DNA of 64,000 nt. Source: an uncultured Lachnobacterium sp. (GTDB taxonomy: Bacteria; Bacillota; Clostridia; Lachnospirales; Lachnospiraceae). Shown in pieces: positions 44,164-53,601 of the stretch. The translations under genes were made by a program, and so were the position numbers. The notes beneath the pieces are model-generated. The model was not told the DNA's origin and did not search any database. It saw only the letters and a program-made list of their open reading frames with translations. Location: NCBI GenBank assembly GCA_900546625.1, contig URDU01000005.1, forward strand, positions 1 to 64,000, read 5' to 3'. Positions within the stretch are counted from its first letter, which is position 1, and every line of letters begins with the position of its first letter.

Positions 44164-44252
44164 AATTCCTTACCTCTTTTACATAAAAATACATATTCTT
44201 ATATTAAAGCATTAAAGTAGTTATTTCAATATGCCGGGATATTTTACTTTTT

Positions 44253-44301
44253 CATGCAATTTATAACTGCAGCTTATAATAACTGCATACTATAATAACA
44301 G
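44253..44301 (-). repeat. Three tandem 16-17-base repeats in the leuB promoter
   Basis: Units at 44286-44301, 44270-44285 and 44253-44269 read on the minus strand as CTGTTATTATAGTATG, CAGTTATTATAAGCTG and CAGTTATAAATTGCATG. The first unit contains the -10 box, so the array may bind a regulator. Confidence 0.5.
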
Positions 44302-44320
44302 TTTTTTATTATTATTGCAA
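44292..44320 (-). promoter_or_regulatory. Probable promoter of the leuB-ilvD-ilvB-serC-serA operon
   Basis: TTGCAA (44315-44320) and TATTAT (44292-44297) are 17 bases apart on the minus strand. Three tandem repeats cover the -10 and the start of the transcript. No T-box or leader peptide was seen. Confidence 0.6.
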
Positions 44321-44335
44321 GAGATGCGGATAATA

Positions 44336-44364
44336 AGAAAACCGCCACTTATGTGACGGCTTTA
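44336..44364 (-). terminator. Terminator of yajC
   Basis: On the minus strand a nine-pair stem (AGCCGTCAC against GTGGCGGTT, with G-U pairs) around ATAA is followed by TTC. It lies just after the yajC stop. Confidence 0.7.
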
Positions 44365-44374
44365 CAAATCTGCA

Positions 44375-44686
44375 TTATTTAGCTGAATCCTCTGCTTTCT
44401 CAAGGTCAGCGATAGCTGCCTTCTGCATTGGAATACGGCAGTTCTTGTTGTTACCAAACTCAACGATTACAGTATCGTCCTCGATATCGATAACTGTACC
44501 GTAGAATCCACTTGTTGTGAGAACTGTATCTCCTGTTGCAACCTCTTTAAGCATAAGCTCCTTTTTCTTCTGCTCCTTCTTCTGTGGACGGATCATAAGA
44601 AAATACATAACTGCGAAAAGTACTACTAACCAGACAATCATTCCAACTGTTCCTGCTGCCTGACCGTTTGCTAAAATTGATGTCAT
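44375..44686 (-). CDS. yajC: Preprotein translocase accessory subunit YajC
   Basis: 103 residues: a single membrane helix (about 13-33), then MIRPQKKEQKKKELMLKEVA and a small cytoplasmic domain with GDTVLTTSGFYGTV. It associates with SecDF in protein export. The ATG at 44686 has AGGAGG eight bases upstream; a TTG three bases earlier is in frame. It lies downstream of tgt, the usual neighbour. Confidence 0.95.
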   Translation of the reverse strand: MTSILANGQAAGTVGMIVWLVVLFAVMYFLMIRPQKKEQKKKELMLKEVATGDTVLTTSGFYGTVIDIEDDTVIVEFGNNKNCRIPMQKAAIADLEKAEDSAK

Positions 44687-44806
44687 CAATTGTTCCTCCT
44701 AAATATTCTATAATTGATGTGTTTTAAGCACTATTACCATAATACACGTTAAACGTGCTAACGGCAAGGATTTTTTATCATTTTCGAGATTTTTTATATT
44801 TACCTG

Positions 44807-45949
44807 CTAGCTCTGCTCTCCCTGTGTCATGCCATAGAGCTTTTCAGCCTTGTATGAGGCAAAACGGCCTGCATCAAGTGAATCCCTTATCTCCTCCATC
44901 ATGTTGTTGTAGAAATACAGGTTATGGAGTACGCACAGTCTCATTCCAAGCATCTCCTTTGCCTTTAAAAGATGCCTGATGTATGCTCGCGAATATGTGC
45001 GACAGGCAGGACAGTTACAGCCCTCCTCTATAGGGCGCATATCCTTCTGATACTTCTGGTTGAACAGATTCAGCTTGCCGTGATTCGTGTATACATGTCC
45101 GTGACGTCCGTTTCTGCTTGGATATACACAGTCAAAGAAATCAATTCCTCTCTCAACGCCCTCAAGTATATTGGCAGGAGTTCCTACTCCCATCAGGTAT
45201 GTAGGCTTATTCACCGGCAGGTGCGGTACTGTCTCATCAAGAATATGATACATCTCCTCATGGCTCTCTCCTACTGCCAGTCCGCCGACAGCATAGCCGT
45301 CAAGTTCAAGCTCAGAAATGCGCTTTGCATGGTCGATTCTTATATCATCATAAATAGCACCCTGATTGATGCCGAACAAAAGCTGCTCCTTGTTGATGGT
45401 ATCAGGTAAGCTGTTTAAGCGCGCCATCTCCTTTTTGCACCTCTCAAGCCAGCGCGTGGTCCTGTTTACAGAGTTTGTCACATACTGTCTGTCTGCAACG
45501 CTCGATGGGCACTCGTCAAATGCCATAGCTATCGTGGAGCCGAGGTTTGACTGTATCTGCATGCTCTCCTCCGGTCCCATAAATATCTTGGCACCGTCAA
45601 TATGCGAGTTGAAGTACACGCCCTCCTCCTTTATTTTGCGAAGACCGGCGAGTGAAAACACCTGGAATCCGCCGGAATCAGTAAGGATTGGTCTGTCCCA
45701 CACCATGAATTTGTGAAGTCCGCCAAGCTCTTTAATGATTTTATCTCCGGTTCTTACATGCAGGTGATATGTATTCGAAAGCTCAACCTGACACTTTATC
45801 TCCTTTAAATCGTCCGTAGAAACAGCGCCCTTTATCGCGCCGACTGTTCCCACATTCATAAATACAGGGGTCTGTATATCTCCATGCACAGTGTGGAAGG
45901 TACCTCTCTTGGCACGTCCCTCCTGTTTTAGTAACTCATATTTAGCCAT
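44807..45949 (-). CDS. tgt: Queuine tRNA-ribosyltransferase
   Basis: 380 residues. Catalytic Asp is in LTDSGGFQVFSL, the substrate-loop Asp in SRNGRHGHV, and the zinc cysteines in CNCPACRTYSRAYIRHL. It swaps guanine-34 of GUN-anticodon tRNAs for a 7-deazaguanine, the key step of queuosine formation. No other queuosine genes are in view. It follows the GH13 gene by 26 bases. Confidence 0.96.
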   Translation of the reverse strand: MAKYELLKQEGRAKRGTFHTVHGDIQTPVFMNVGTVGAIKGAVSTDDLKEIKCQVELSNTYHLHVRTGDKIIKELGGLHKFMVWDRPILTDSGGFQVFSLAGLRKIKEEGVYFNSHIDGAKIFMGPEESMQIQSNLGSTIAMAFDECPSSVADRQYVTNSVNRTTRWLERCKKEMARLNSLPDTINKEQLLFGINQGAIYDDIRIDHAKRISELELDGYAVGGLAVGESHEEMYHILDETVPHLPVNKPTYLMGVGTPANILEGVERGIDFFDCVYPSRNGRHGHVYTNHGKLNLFNQKYQKDMRPIEEGCNCPACRTYSRAYIRHLLKAKEMLGMRLCVLHNLYFYNNMMEEIRDSLDAGRFASYKAEKLYGMTQGEQS

Positions 45950-45975
45950 ATTGTAATTTAATTCTCCTGTTTCTT

Positions 45976-47751
45976 TTACTTATCGCCATTGCCCACAATC
46001 TTTCGGATTAATATTCCGTTGGTCAGCAGTGTGGTATCTATGCAATGCCTCTCAAAGAGCACCTCGCCGTCCTTTGGCACCTCAATATCCTCATCAGAGC
46101 AGTTGACTATAACCTCCACATATGTATCCACCCAGCCCATCTTTCTGAACTGTATAACCCTTGGATTGTCAGCAAAATCGTCAGGGAAATGGAAGTTTCT
46201 GCCCTTTAAAAGCGGCTCACTCGCTCTTAAATGAATGAGCTTTGATACCATCTCAATGCGCTCCTTAAACTTGCCTGCCTCAATATCCTCCCACGGCATA
46301 CATCGTCTGCAGTCAGGGTCATAGCTGCCCGGCATGGCAATCTCAGTGCCATAATATATACATGGACTGCCCGGCATGGCAAAAAGCACCGCAAGCTGTG
46401 TAAAGTACTGATCGAGATTCTTTGTATCAGAGCGAAGGCGCTTTGTATCATGTGAATCAAGCAGATTGAAAAGCACATCATTGGTCTGCTGCATGTAGTT
46501 GGTATAACATCTGTTTATAGTATACTCAAAATCCTGATTTGTCTGGCTCTTGTCTATCCAGAAATCCTTGATGCTCTCTCCAAGCGGATAGTTCATAACC
46601 GCATCGAACTCATCGCCGCGCAGCCACGGAAGAGCATTATGCCATATTTCGCCCAAAATGTAAATATCCGGATTTATTTCCTTAAGCCTTGCACGAAGCT
46701 CCTTGCAGAAGCGGTGTGACACCTCATTTGCCACATCAAGGCGCAGTCCGTCTATATGATAATTTTCTACCCAGTTGGCGCAAATATCGATAAAGTATTT
46801 TCGCACCGCCGGATTATTTGTATTGAGCTTTGGCATATTGTCAAAAAAGCCAAACGTATAAAACTGTCCCTTTTTAGCCGCTCCATGCTTAAAGTCAAGA
46901 GGCCATTCATTGATCATAAACCAGTCATAATATTCTGAATCCGCTCCCTTTGCTAAAACGTCCTGCCACGGTGCAAAATAATAGCCACAGTGGTTGAACA
47001 CTCCGTCAAGCATTATTCTCATATCACGCTTATGGGCTTCTAACACAAGCCTCTTAAAGGTATCTTCATCTCCAAAGCGCGGGTCAATCTTTGCATAATC
47101 CGTTGTATCATACTTATGATTGCTCGGTGACTCATTTATCGGTGTCAGGTAGATTCCGTTTATTCCAAGCTCCTTTAAATAATCAAGCTTTTGAATGATT
47201 CCTGCGAGGTCTCCGCCGAAGCACTCCTCATTTTTGACCTTTCCCCTGTTTCTCCACGGAACAACATAATCAGGATCTATCGAGTGGTCTCCATTGCAGA
47301 ATCTATCCGGAAATATCTGATACCATATAGTGTCATTTACCCAATTCGGTGTGACAGGAATATCACACGGATTCATCCACGGGAATACAAAGCACTGGCG
47401 GCTTCTGCCCTCAAGTGCCATCTGCTCTGCACTCACGAAACCATCCTCAAAGTAAAACCATCTCTCATCCTCTGTGATGAGCTCAAAATAATATTTAAGT
47501 CTCTTGAATGGTGGCTTTACCGTGGTGGTCCACCATATCTGGTGCTTTAATTTCTTTTTAAATATTATCGGCTGCTTATCGCCATTCCAGGTCTCACCAC
47601 CGCCTAAGATACCGGCTGCGAATGGGTCACCGAGTATGATATTTACTTCCTTCACATCATAACCGGTCTTTATATTTATAATTAATTCATCCTCATTTAA
47701 AGGATAGCAGTAGTTGTCGTATGCCTGGTGAAATACCCCGTTAAATTCCAT
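45976..47751 (-). CDS. Cytoplasmic GH13 alpha-glucan hydrolase (neopullulanase/cyclomaltodextrinase-like)
   Basis: 591 residues with no signal peptide, so intracellular. An N-terminal beta-sandwich of about 125 residues resembles CBM34. The catalytic barrel begins WYQIFPDRFCNGD. GH13 conserved regions are present: DGVFNHCG, GLRLDVANE with the nucleophile Asp, LGEIWH with the acid Glu, and LLDSHDTKR. It should cut alpha-1,4-glucans or cyclodextrins taken up by the cell; preference for pullulan cannot be told from the sequence. AAGGAG precedes the ATG. Confidence 0.92.
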   Translation of the reverse strand: MEFNGVFHQAYDNYCYPLNEDELIINIKTGYDVKEVNIILGDPFAAGILGGGETWNGDKQPIIFKKKLKHQIWWTTTVKPPFKRLKYYFELITEDERWFYFEDGFVSAEQMALEGRSRQCFVFPWMNPCDIPVTPNWVNDTIWYQIFPDRFCNGDHSIDPDYVVPWRNRGKVKNEECFGGDLAGIIQKLDYLKELGINGIYLTPINESPSNHKYDTTDYAKIDPRFGDEDTFKRLVLEAHKRDMRIMLDGVFNHCGYYFAPWQDVLAKGADSEYYDWFMINEWPLDFKHGAAKKGQFYTFGFFDNMPKLNTNNPAVRKYFIDICANWVENYHIDGLRLDVANEVSHRFCKELRARLKEINPDIYILGEIWHNALPWLRGDEFDAVMNYPLGESIKDFWIDKSQTNQDFEYTINRCYTNYMQQTNDVLFNLLDSHDTKRLRSDTKNLDQYFTQLAVLFAMPGSPCIYYGTEIAMPGSYDPDCRRCMPWEDIEAGKFKERIEMVSKLIHLRASEPLLKGRNFHFPDDFADNPRVIQFRKMGWVDTYVEVIVNCSDEDIEVPKDGEVLFERHCIDTTLLTNGILIRKIVGNGDK

Positions 47752-47811
47752 GTTTTTACTCCTTCTTTTTTTGCTCGAAAGTTATCTAAATAAAATAATA
47801 TCATAGTTTTC

Positions 47812-47841
47812 TTGACTATTCAACTTGGTATTACTTATAAT
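47812..47841 (+). promoter_or_regulatory. Probable aroC promoter
   Basis: TTGACT (47812-47817) and TATAAT (47836-47841) are 18 bases apart. They lie 30 bases before the start codon, with AAGGAG between. Confidence 0.6.
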
Positions 47842-47870
47842 ATACCTATTATCATAAAAAGGAGTTCAAC

Positions 47871-48974
47871 ATGGCAGGTTCATCATACGGAAATATTTTT
47901 AAGGTAACAACATGGGGAGAATCACACGGAAAGGGCTTGGGTGTCGTTGTGGACGGCGTTCCTGCGGGTCTTGAGCTGTGCGAGGAGGATATTCAGATAT
48001 TCTTAAACAGAAGGAAGCCGGGACAGTCCAAGTTCACTACTCCGCGCAAGGAGGATGATGCGGTTGAGATTCTCTCCGGTGTGTTTGAGGGAAAGACTAC
48101 AGGTACACCTGTTTCTATGGTTGTGTGGAATAAAAACCAGAAATCAAAGGATTACAGTGAAATTGCTTCATACTATCGTCCGGGGCATGCTGACTTTTGC
48201 TTTGATGAGAAATACGGCTTCAGAGACTTCAGAGGCGGAGGTCGTTCTTCGGGACGCGAGACAATAGGCCGTGTTGCAGCGGGTGCTATCGCTGTAAAGA
48301 TGCTCTCGGGCCTTGGCATAAAATTTCTTACATACACCAGATCAATAGGTCCTGTTACAATTAATGAAGTTAATTTTGATGCTCATGAGATTTACAACAA
48401 TTCACTTTATATGCCTGATGCCGATGCAGCGCTAAAAGCTTCTGAATATCTGGAGGAATGTCTTAAATCACTCAATTCCTCAGGCGGTGTGTGTGAATGT
48501 GTCATCACAGGTCTTCCTGTCGGGCTCGGTGATCCTGTATTCGAGAAAATTGATGCCAATCTGGCAAAAGCTATTATGTCTATCGGAGCTGTAAAGGGCT
48601 TCGAAATCGGCGATGGCTTTGATGCAGCAAAGGCAACCGGACTTACAAACAATGATGCCTTTATTATGATGGATGGCGCTGTTTCAAAAGAGACAAATCA
48701 CTCCGGTGGTACTCTCGGCGGCATGACAGACGGCTCACCGCTTATTTTCAGAGCTGCCATAAAGCCTACTCCTTCAATCGCAGCTACACAGCACACTGTA
48801 AATAAATCCGGTGAAGATATAGAGATTTCCATCAAGGGACGTCATGACCCGATTATCGTGCCACGTGCTGTTGTTGTTGTTGAAGCTATGGCTGCAATTA
48901 CTATTGCGGATGCACTGCTTATGAATATGGGGGCACGCATGGACCGCATCACAGATTTTTATAAAAAATTATAA
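47871..48974 (+). CDS. aroC: Chorismate synthase
   Basis: 367 residues. The start [20 protein letters not shown], the mid-segment [20 protein letters not shown] and [16 protein letters not shown] are family signatures, including the FMN and substrate residues. It makes chorismate from EPSP, the last common step of aromatic amino acid synthesis. It is a lone gene, divergent from the GH13 gene, with its own promoter and terminator. Confidence 0.97.
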   Translation: MAGSSYGNIFKVTTWGESHGKGLGVVVDGVPAGLELCEEDIQIFLNRRKPGQSKFTTPRKEDDAVEILSGVFEGKTTGTPVSMVVWNKNQKSKDYSEIASYYRPGHADFCFDEKYGFRDFRGGGRSSGRETIGRVAAGAIAVKMLSGLGIKFLTYTRSIGPVTINEVNFDAHEIYNNSLYMPDADAALKASEYLEECLKSLNSSGGVCECVITGLPVGLGDPVFEKIDANLAKAIMSIGAVKGFEIGDGFDAAKATGLTNNDAFIMMDGAVSKETNHSGGTLGGMTDGSPLIFRAAIKPTPSIAATQHTVNKSGEDIEISIKGRHDPIIVPRAVVVVEAMAAITIADALLMNMGARMDRITDFYKKL

Positions 48975-48988
48975 CTTTGTCCTATATT

Positions 48989-49027
48989 AAAAAGCATCTA
49001 TCCGGTTTTTACGGACAGATGCTTTTT
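48989..49027. terminator. Terminator after aroC
   Basis: AAAAAGCATCT-TCCG and CGGA-AGATGCTTTTT pair around GTTTTTA, with one base unpaired on each arm. A on one side and T on the other make it usable in both directions; the convergent ABC permease ends at 49083. Confidence 0.8.
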
Positions 49028-49082
49028 ATCTATTTCATTGGAACAATCTGTAATGTTTTTCCTAATGAATTCAAAATATATT

Positions 49083-51188
49083 TTAGAATATATTTCCAAT
49101 GAGCAGCGGATTAAACAGAAGATACTGCGCATTCGTCACCCCAAAAGCCACAAGCGCCAGTGGCAGCACAATAAAAAGGACGCATGATATAATCACAGAC
49201 ATGCCGCTTCTTAAGTATTTAAACATTGCAAAAACAAACAGGCTGACCAGTAATCCCCCTATAAAGCGCATCAGCATTATGATAAGTATATACTGCCCTA
49301 CCGATATATTCTGCGAAACACGCCACAGATGCTCCATACTTGCCGCCGGAGCATTAAGTCCCTGCGTGCCATATGCCAAAAGCACATTGCACAGCCGCAC
49401 AATATATACAAGTGCAAATGCTGTGACAGTGCCCAAAAAGCCAAGTATGCATTTGATTCCCATATGCTGCTTCCTGCCACGGCGGGTAGTCCTTAAAAGC
49501 CGGATTTCATGGTTTGCATAATCCGCTCCGCATATACCGCAGGCTATTGCTATTAGGAGAATAACATACACAAAGGCCTGTGCTGTATCACGGTTTTTGA
49601 AGTCTGTTCTGTCGGTAAGAATATCATAGCCCTTTTCAAAAAACAGCCAGCCCTCATTTAACGTCTTAAGATAATCCACATGTGCTGTAAGCTTGTTGAA
49701 TGCCTCCTGTCTGCTCAGTTCATCCTTGTACTTTATATTGATATAGCTTTCACTCTTCCCCTGTGCCATATCGTAAGCAATGTTATCTGACAGCCGGTCG
49801 TATATTGCTCTTTCTTCATCCAGAAGCTCATTGGTTTTGGCAGTTAAAGGTCCATAATATTTGTCCATATATTCCTTGTAATACACCTCATCAACCGAGT
49901 CATAGGAAAGCTTCTCTGCCGGATTCCACCATACCACAAAAATAGCTGCTACAATCAATATAAGTAACACTTTTCCCGGAACAAGTGCCTTATAGCATTC
50001 GTGCAAAAATAAAGATGTATGACAGCCTGTATTTTTGCCGCAGGCAAAGCCGGGCAGTAAAAGCAGCCTCTTTTCATGCACCGAATTGAGATAATTTGTA
50101 ACCGCAAAAATACATACAGCTATACACACAAGCCAGAATAAGCCATACAATACCCCGGTATTAAGCGGATATCCAAACAGATTGATATTGACATAATCAG
50201 AAAAAAGTCTGCCTGTCCTGACTCCATACATGATATTTATGTACTTAAGGAAGGCTAGGAAGCTGGTTCCTGAAATCGTTGTGTAGCAGATAGCCTCAAT
50301 AACCACGGTCACTGCAGAAGCAACGAACACAAATATAATATTGTCAAGCGCTGCGCATATCAGCATAAAAAACAAGCCAAGCAATATAAAGCTTATTATT
50401 TTCACAGGAAAATAGCATGCCAGAAATTGTCCTATACTAAGCTTAAACGGACTGCCATAGTACAGATAAACACTTTGAAGCGGACTTTTCAGATTTATCG
50501 GATTGTAAAAGCACATGCTTATGACTGCATTAATTCCATACAACAGCAAGGTGATAAGAATGACCGCCATAATCATCACAAATGACTTTGACGCCATAAG
50601 CTGCCCTCTGCCCCTTGCAGTTGTTCTAAGCAATGCAAGCTGGTTCTCGCTTTTTTCATAAAACACAAGATTGAGCGCAATGATAAAAAGCATAATCACA
50701 GCCACATAGTCGGTAAGCTCATTGTCTGTAATATTCAAAAGTCCCGATGCATCCATAACCTCAGGCACTGTGCCTTCAAGCTTACTGTAGACTCTGCTCG
50801 TTTTAGCAGCATTTTTCTCTGCAAAACCTCCATTGCCGGAAAACTTATTCATAATCGAAATCTCGTCAGCCTTTTCATTGACAGAGTCCAGATACTCATC
50901 ATAAGAAAGACATGCCAATGCTTCCTTGTATACCCTGCTGCACAGACTAATCCTGCCGTAAGCTTCTGCCGTCATCTGCCTCTGTTCAATTTCCGGCAAA
51001 ACATCCTCACGACTGTAATTGCTTATTTCGCCATACAGCGCGCTGTAGTCCTTACCTGTATACCCATCATCATTTACAGTATTCATGGTATACAGTCCAA
51101 GAACAGGATTCAGAACAAGCAATAACAAAAGAATAAGCACTGTTCTTTTAGTCAATAGTTTACATATTTCGTTTTTTACTATATCCAT
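49083..51188 (-). CDS. ABC transporter permease (ABC-2-like, two similar halves)
   Basis: 701 residues with about twelve membrane segments in two halves. Each half begins with a cytoplasmic stretch, one long extracellular loop and then several helices. The repeated cytoplasmic text LALLRTTARGRGQLMASKSF and IRLLRTTRRGRKQHMGIKCI shows internal duplication. The ATPase gene ends two bases before its ribosome site region. Substrate is unknown; it may export a peptide or act in self-protection, given the agr and secreted-protein genes upstream. Confidence 0.8.
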   Translation of the reverse strand: MDIVKNEICKLLTKRTVLILLLLLVLNPVLGLYTMNTVNDDGYTGKDYSALYGEISNYSREDVLPEIEQRQMTAEAYGRISLCSRVYKEALACLSYDEYLDSVNEKADEISIMNKFSGNGGFAEKNAAKTSRVYSKLEGTVPEVMDASGLLNITDNELTDYVAVIMLFIIALNLVFYEKSENQLALLRTTARGRGQLMASKSFVMIMAVILITLLLYGINAVISMCFYNPINLKSPLQSVYLYYGSPFKLSIGQFLACYFPVKIISFILLGLFFMLICAALDNIIFVFVASAVTVVIEAICYTTISGTSFLAFLKYINIMYGVRTGRLFSDYVNINLFGYPLNTGVLYGLFWLVCIAVCIFAVTNYLNSVHEKRLLLLPGFACGKNTGCHTSLFLHECYKALVPGKVLLILIVAAIFVVWWNPAEKLSYDSVDEVYYKEYMDKYYGPLTAKTNELLDEERAIYDRLSDNIAYDMAQGKSESYINIKYKDELSRQEAFNKLTAHVDYLKTLNEGWLFFEKGYDILTDRTDFKNRDTAQAFVYVILLIAIACGICGADYANHEIRLLRTTRRGRKQHMGIKCILGFLGTVTAFALVYIVRLCNVLLAYGTQGLNAPAASMEHLWRVSQNISVGQYILIIMLMRFIGGLLVSLFVFAMFKYLRSGMSVIISCVLFIVLPLALVAFGVTNAQYLLFNPLLIGNIF

Positions 51189-51190
51189 TT

Positions 51191-52054
51191 TCAGTCCCCA
51201 TTAAGATACAAATACAAGTCCTCAAGATTTGGCCGCACAGCCTCCTTCTGCCATCTGCCATCATACGAATCGGCAATAATGCGGGCTATGACACCGTCTG
51301 CATCCCTTGAAATATTGCTCACCTTGTATCCGGTGTTCACCTCATCTATCTCATTATCCGATAAAAAAATATTCCATACCTTTCCATCCAGCTCCTGAAG
51401 CAGCTTTGACGGAGAACCACTCCTTATTATTTTACCGTTGCTTAACATAACTATCTCTTTGGCGATAAACTCAACATCTGTAACCACATGAGTCGCAATA
51501 ATAACAATCTTGTCCTTTGCAACCTCTGATATCAGATTGCGGATTCTGATTCTCTCCTTTGGGTCAAGCCCAGCCGTTGGCTCATCCAGTATAAGTATGC
51601 CGGGATTGCCTATGAGTGCCTGTGCTATCAGTGCTCTCTGCTTCATTCCGCCCGAAAAAGCTCCAAGCTTCTTTCCAAGGACATCATCAAGCTTTACCAT
51701 GCGCACATAGTGATCTATATCTTCCCCGGCTTCACTCTTTTTTAATCCTTTCAGGGATGCCATAAAGTAAAGAAAACGCCTAAGACTAAGCTCCGGATAT
51801 ATATTCTGCTGCTGCGGCATATATCCGAGAAGCTTCCTGTATTCACTTCCAAGCTCGTCTATGCCCCTTCCGTCAAGCAGCACACGGCCTTTTGATGGAG
51901 TCAGATTGTCAGAAATGAGATTCATCATAGTTGATTTACCGGCTCCATTCGGTCCCAAAAGCCCATATATTCCCGGTGTAAATGAAAACGACACATCATC
52001 CAGTGCGGTTTTATCCTTATAAACTTTTGTAAGCCCCTCCAATTCAAGTGTCAT
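51191..52054 (-). CDS. ABC transporter ATP-binding protein
   Basis: 287 residues. Walker A LLGPNGAGKST, signature SGGMKQRALIAQAL, Walker B ILILDEPTAGLDP and the switch IIATHVV are all present, so it should hydrolyse ATP. It is of the export type close to Nod/CcmA-like families. Its start overlaps the stop of the upstream gene by four bases (ATGA) and it drives the two-half permease that follows. The last 70 residues are a small accessory domain. Confidence 0.92.
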   Translation of the reverse strand: MTLELEGLTKVYKDKTALDDVSFSFTPGIYGLLGPNGAGKSTMMNLISDNLTPSKGRVLLDGRGIDELGSEYRKLLGYMPQQQNIYPELSLRRFLYFMASLKGLKKSEAGEDIDHYVRMVKLDDVLGKKLGAFSGGMKQRALIAQALIGNPGILILDEPTAGLDPKERIRIRNLISEVAKDKIVIIATHVVTDVEFIAKEIVMLSNGKIIRSGSPSKLLQELDGKVWNIFLSDNEIDEVNTGYKVSNISRDADGVIARIIADSYDGRWQKEAVRPNLEDLYLYLNGD

Positions 52055-53601
52055 TGCTTATATTCCTCCCACTGACTTCTCACGCTTTCAAGATAGCTGT
52101 CCATTCCATCTGCTGTAAGCTTTTGTACGGCACCGTCTAAAGTATCATCTACAGTGGCACCATGCAGTCCTGTCATGAAATCATCTAAATCTGTTGAAAT
52201 CCTGCCCATATTCTTAGTATCCGGTTCGAAGCCGATAAACGGAGACAATGTGGCATTGTCATAAAAGTCAAAAAACTCCTTCTTACGATTGTCCACATAT
52301 TTCTCGTTCTTTGTCGGATAAACATTCACGAAAAGATTAAGACTAAGCTTCGTCAGATAGTCATCATCCAGACTGCCTCCATCACAAGCTTCTGCAATGC
52401 CATCTTTAAGCTTATAATCCTTATCTTTTTCACCGTACAAAAGGATATTGCCGTACTTTTCATCTCCATATAACAGACTAAGGAAATCCATCACAGCAGA
52501 AGCATCCTTAGTTTTCTTTGCTACACCGATGGAGCCGTTTATCCTTGATGAAAGGTAAGTCTTTACTTCCTTTACCGTGATATTGTCCTTTTTGAAATTT
52601 TCATCCACGCTACCGACACATAAAGCAGCCGCAAAATTGCCTGCCTTGATATTTTTTAATATCTGAGCATCATTCAGCCCCGGATTGTTGAGATATGTTA
52701 TCTCATTTGTCAAATCATCAGACATATAGCCGTCTTTCTTCATCCGGTCAAGCACCCTCAGATACCCGGTAAATTTCTGTGACTCTAAAGGATTTCCAAC
52801 AGACATAGTATCATAGTCGAAGCAGAGCCCGTTTCTTATCTCACAGCCAAGCATATCATCAAATTTATATCCGTTTATGAGATACTCGAACCTCGGAGTA
52901 TCACTTTTATCCCATTTAACACCCTGAAGTATCTGATATATTCCGTCTATGCTGCCATCCCATGCACTTATCGCATCGTCAGAAACGTAATCCCTGTTGA
53001 AGGCTGCATAAACTCCCTCATCACTTGCAAGTGCTGACGGAATCGAATAAATATGCTTATCGCATTTAACCATCTCCCAAAGATTCTTTGGAAAAGCCTC
53101 ATAAAGTGTTTTTCCTTTATCGCCTGATAAGATATCATCAAGATTCAGGACCAGATCCGAGCGTACCAGATCATACACCGGATTATTTCCGGCAGCATCA
53201 CCGAAACCCAGGAATGCTATATCTGTTTTACCGTTTTCCAAGGCTCCCTCAACAGCCTGTCCGTAATTGTCATAGGACAAGGTTTTGATTTCGAGCTCAT
53301 AATCATGTCCGTCCGCAGCAAGTGCATCGTTGAACTTCTTTAGATTATTCTTATCAATCTTACAAATATCAGGTACAGCAAACGTTATAACCTGCGCATC
53401 TGAATTTCTTTTGTTCTCTGATTCTTCTTTATCAGCTTTATCCGACTTTTTTGTTTTATCAGCCGACTCTGTCCGGCCTTCGCTGACAGCTCCGGCATTA
53501 TCCGTTTTTCTGTTAAGGCAGACTGCCGCCACTGCTATAACAACAATGACTGCTACTGCAACCGCTATCAAAATACCCTTTTTCTTACTATTCTTCATCA
53601 T
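52051..53601 (-). CDS. Membrane-anchored extracellular solute-binding-like protein
   Basis: 516 residues from the ATG at 53601 (GAGGTG just upstream; an ATG three bases later is also possible). One N-terminal membrane helix (about 9-30) is followed by a Lys/Glu/Ser-rich linker, then a domain like family-1 extracellular binding proteins (about 75-480), with GKTDIAFLGFG and YLSSRINGSIGVAKKTKD. There is no clear lipobox. It precedes an ABC ATPase and permease that look like exporters, so a sugar-uptake role does not fit; a sensing or substrate-presenting part is possible. It overlaps the propeller gene by 14 bases. Confidence 0.75.
   Translation of the reverse strand: MMKNSKKKGILIAVAVAVIVVIAVAAVCLNRKTDNAGAVSEGRTESADKTKKSDKADKEESENKRNSDAQVITFAVPDICKIDKNNLKKFNDALAADGHDYELEIKTLSYDNYGQAVEGALENGKTDIAFLGFGDAAGNNPVYDLVRSDLVLNLDDILSGDKGKTLYEAFPKNLWEMVKCDKHIYSIPSALASDEGVYAAFNRDYVSDDAISAWDGSIDGIYQILQGVKWDKSDTPRFEYLINGYKFDDMLGCEIRNGLCFDYDTMSVGNPLESQKFTGYLRVLDRMKKDGYMSDDLTNEITYLNNPGLNDAQILKNIKAGNFAAALCVGSVDENFKKDNITVKEVKTYLSSRINGSIGVAKKTKDASAVMDFLSLLYGDEKYGNILLYGEKDKDYKLKDGIAEACDGGSLDDDYLTKLSLNLFVNVYPTKNEKYVDNRKKEFFDFYDNATLSPFIGFEPDTKNMGRISTDLDDFMTGLHGATVDDTLDGAVQKLTADGMDSYLESVRSQWEEYKQ

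Noticed and set aside
44164..44374. Possible T-box or leader peptide for branched-chain amino acids before leuB
   Set aside because: No T-box sequence and no Leu/Ile/Val-rich short frame was found; only a promoter and tandem repeats are seen.
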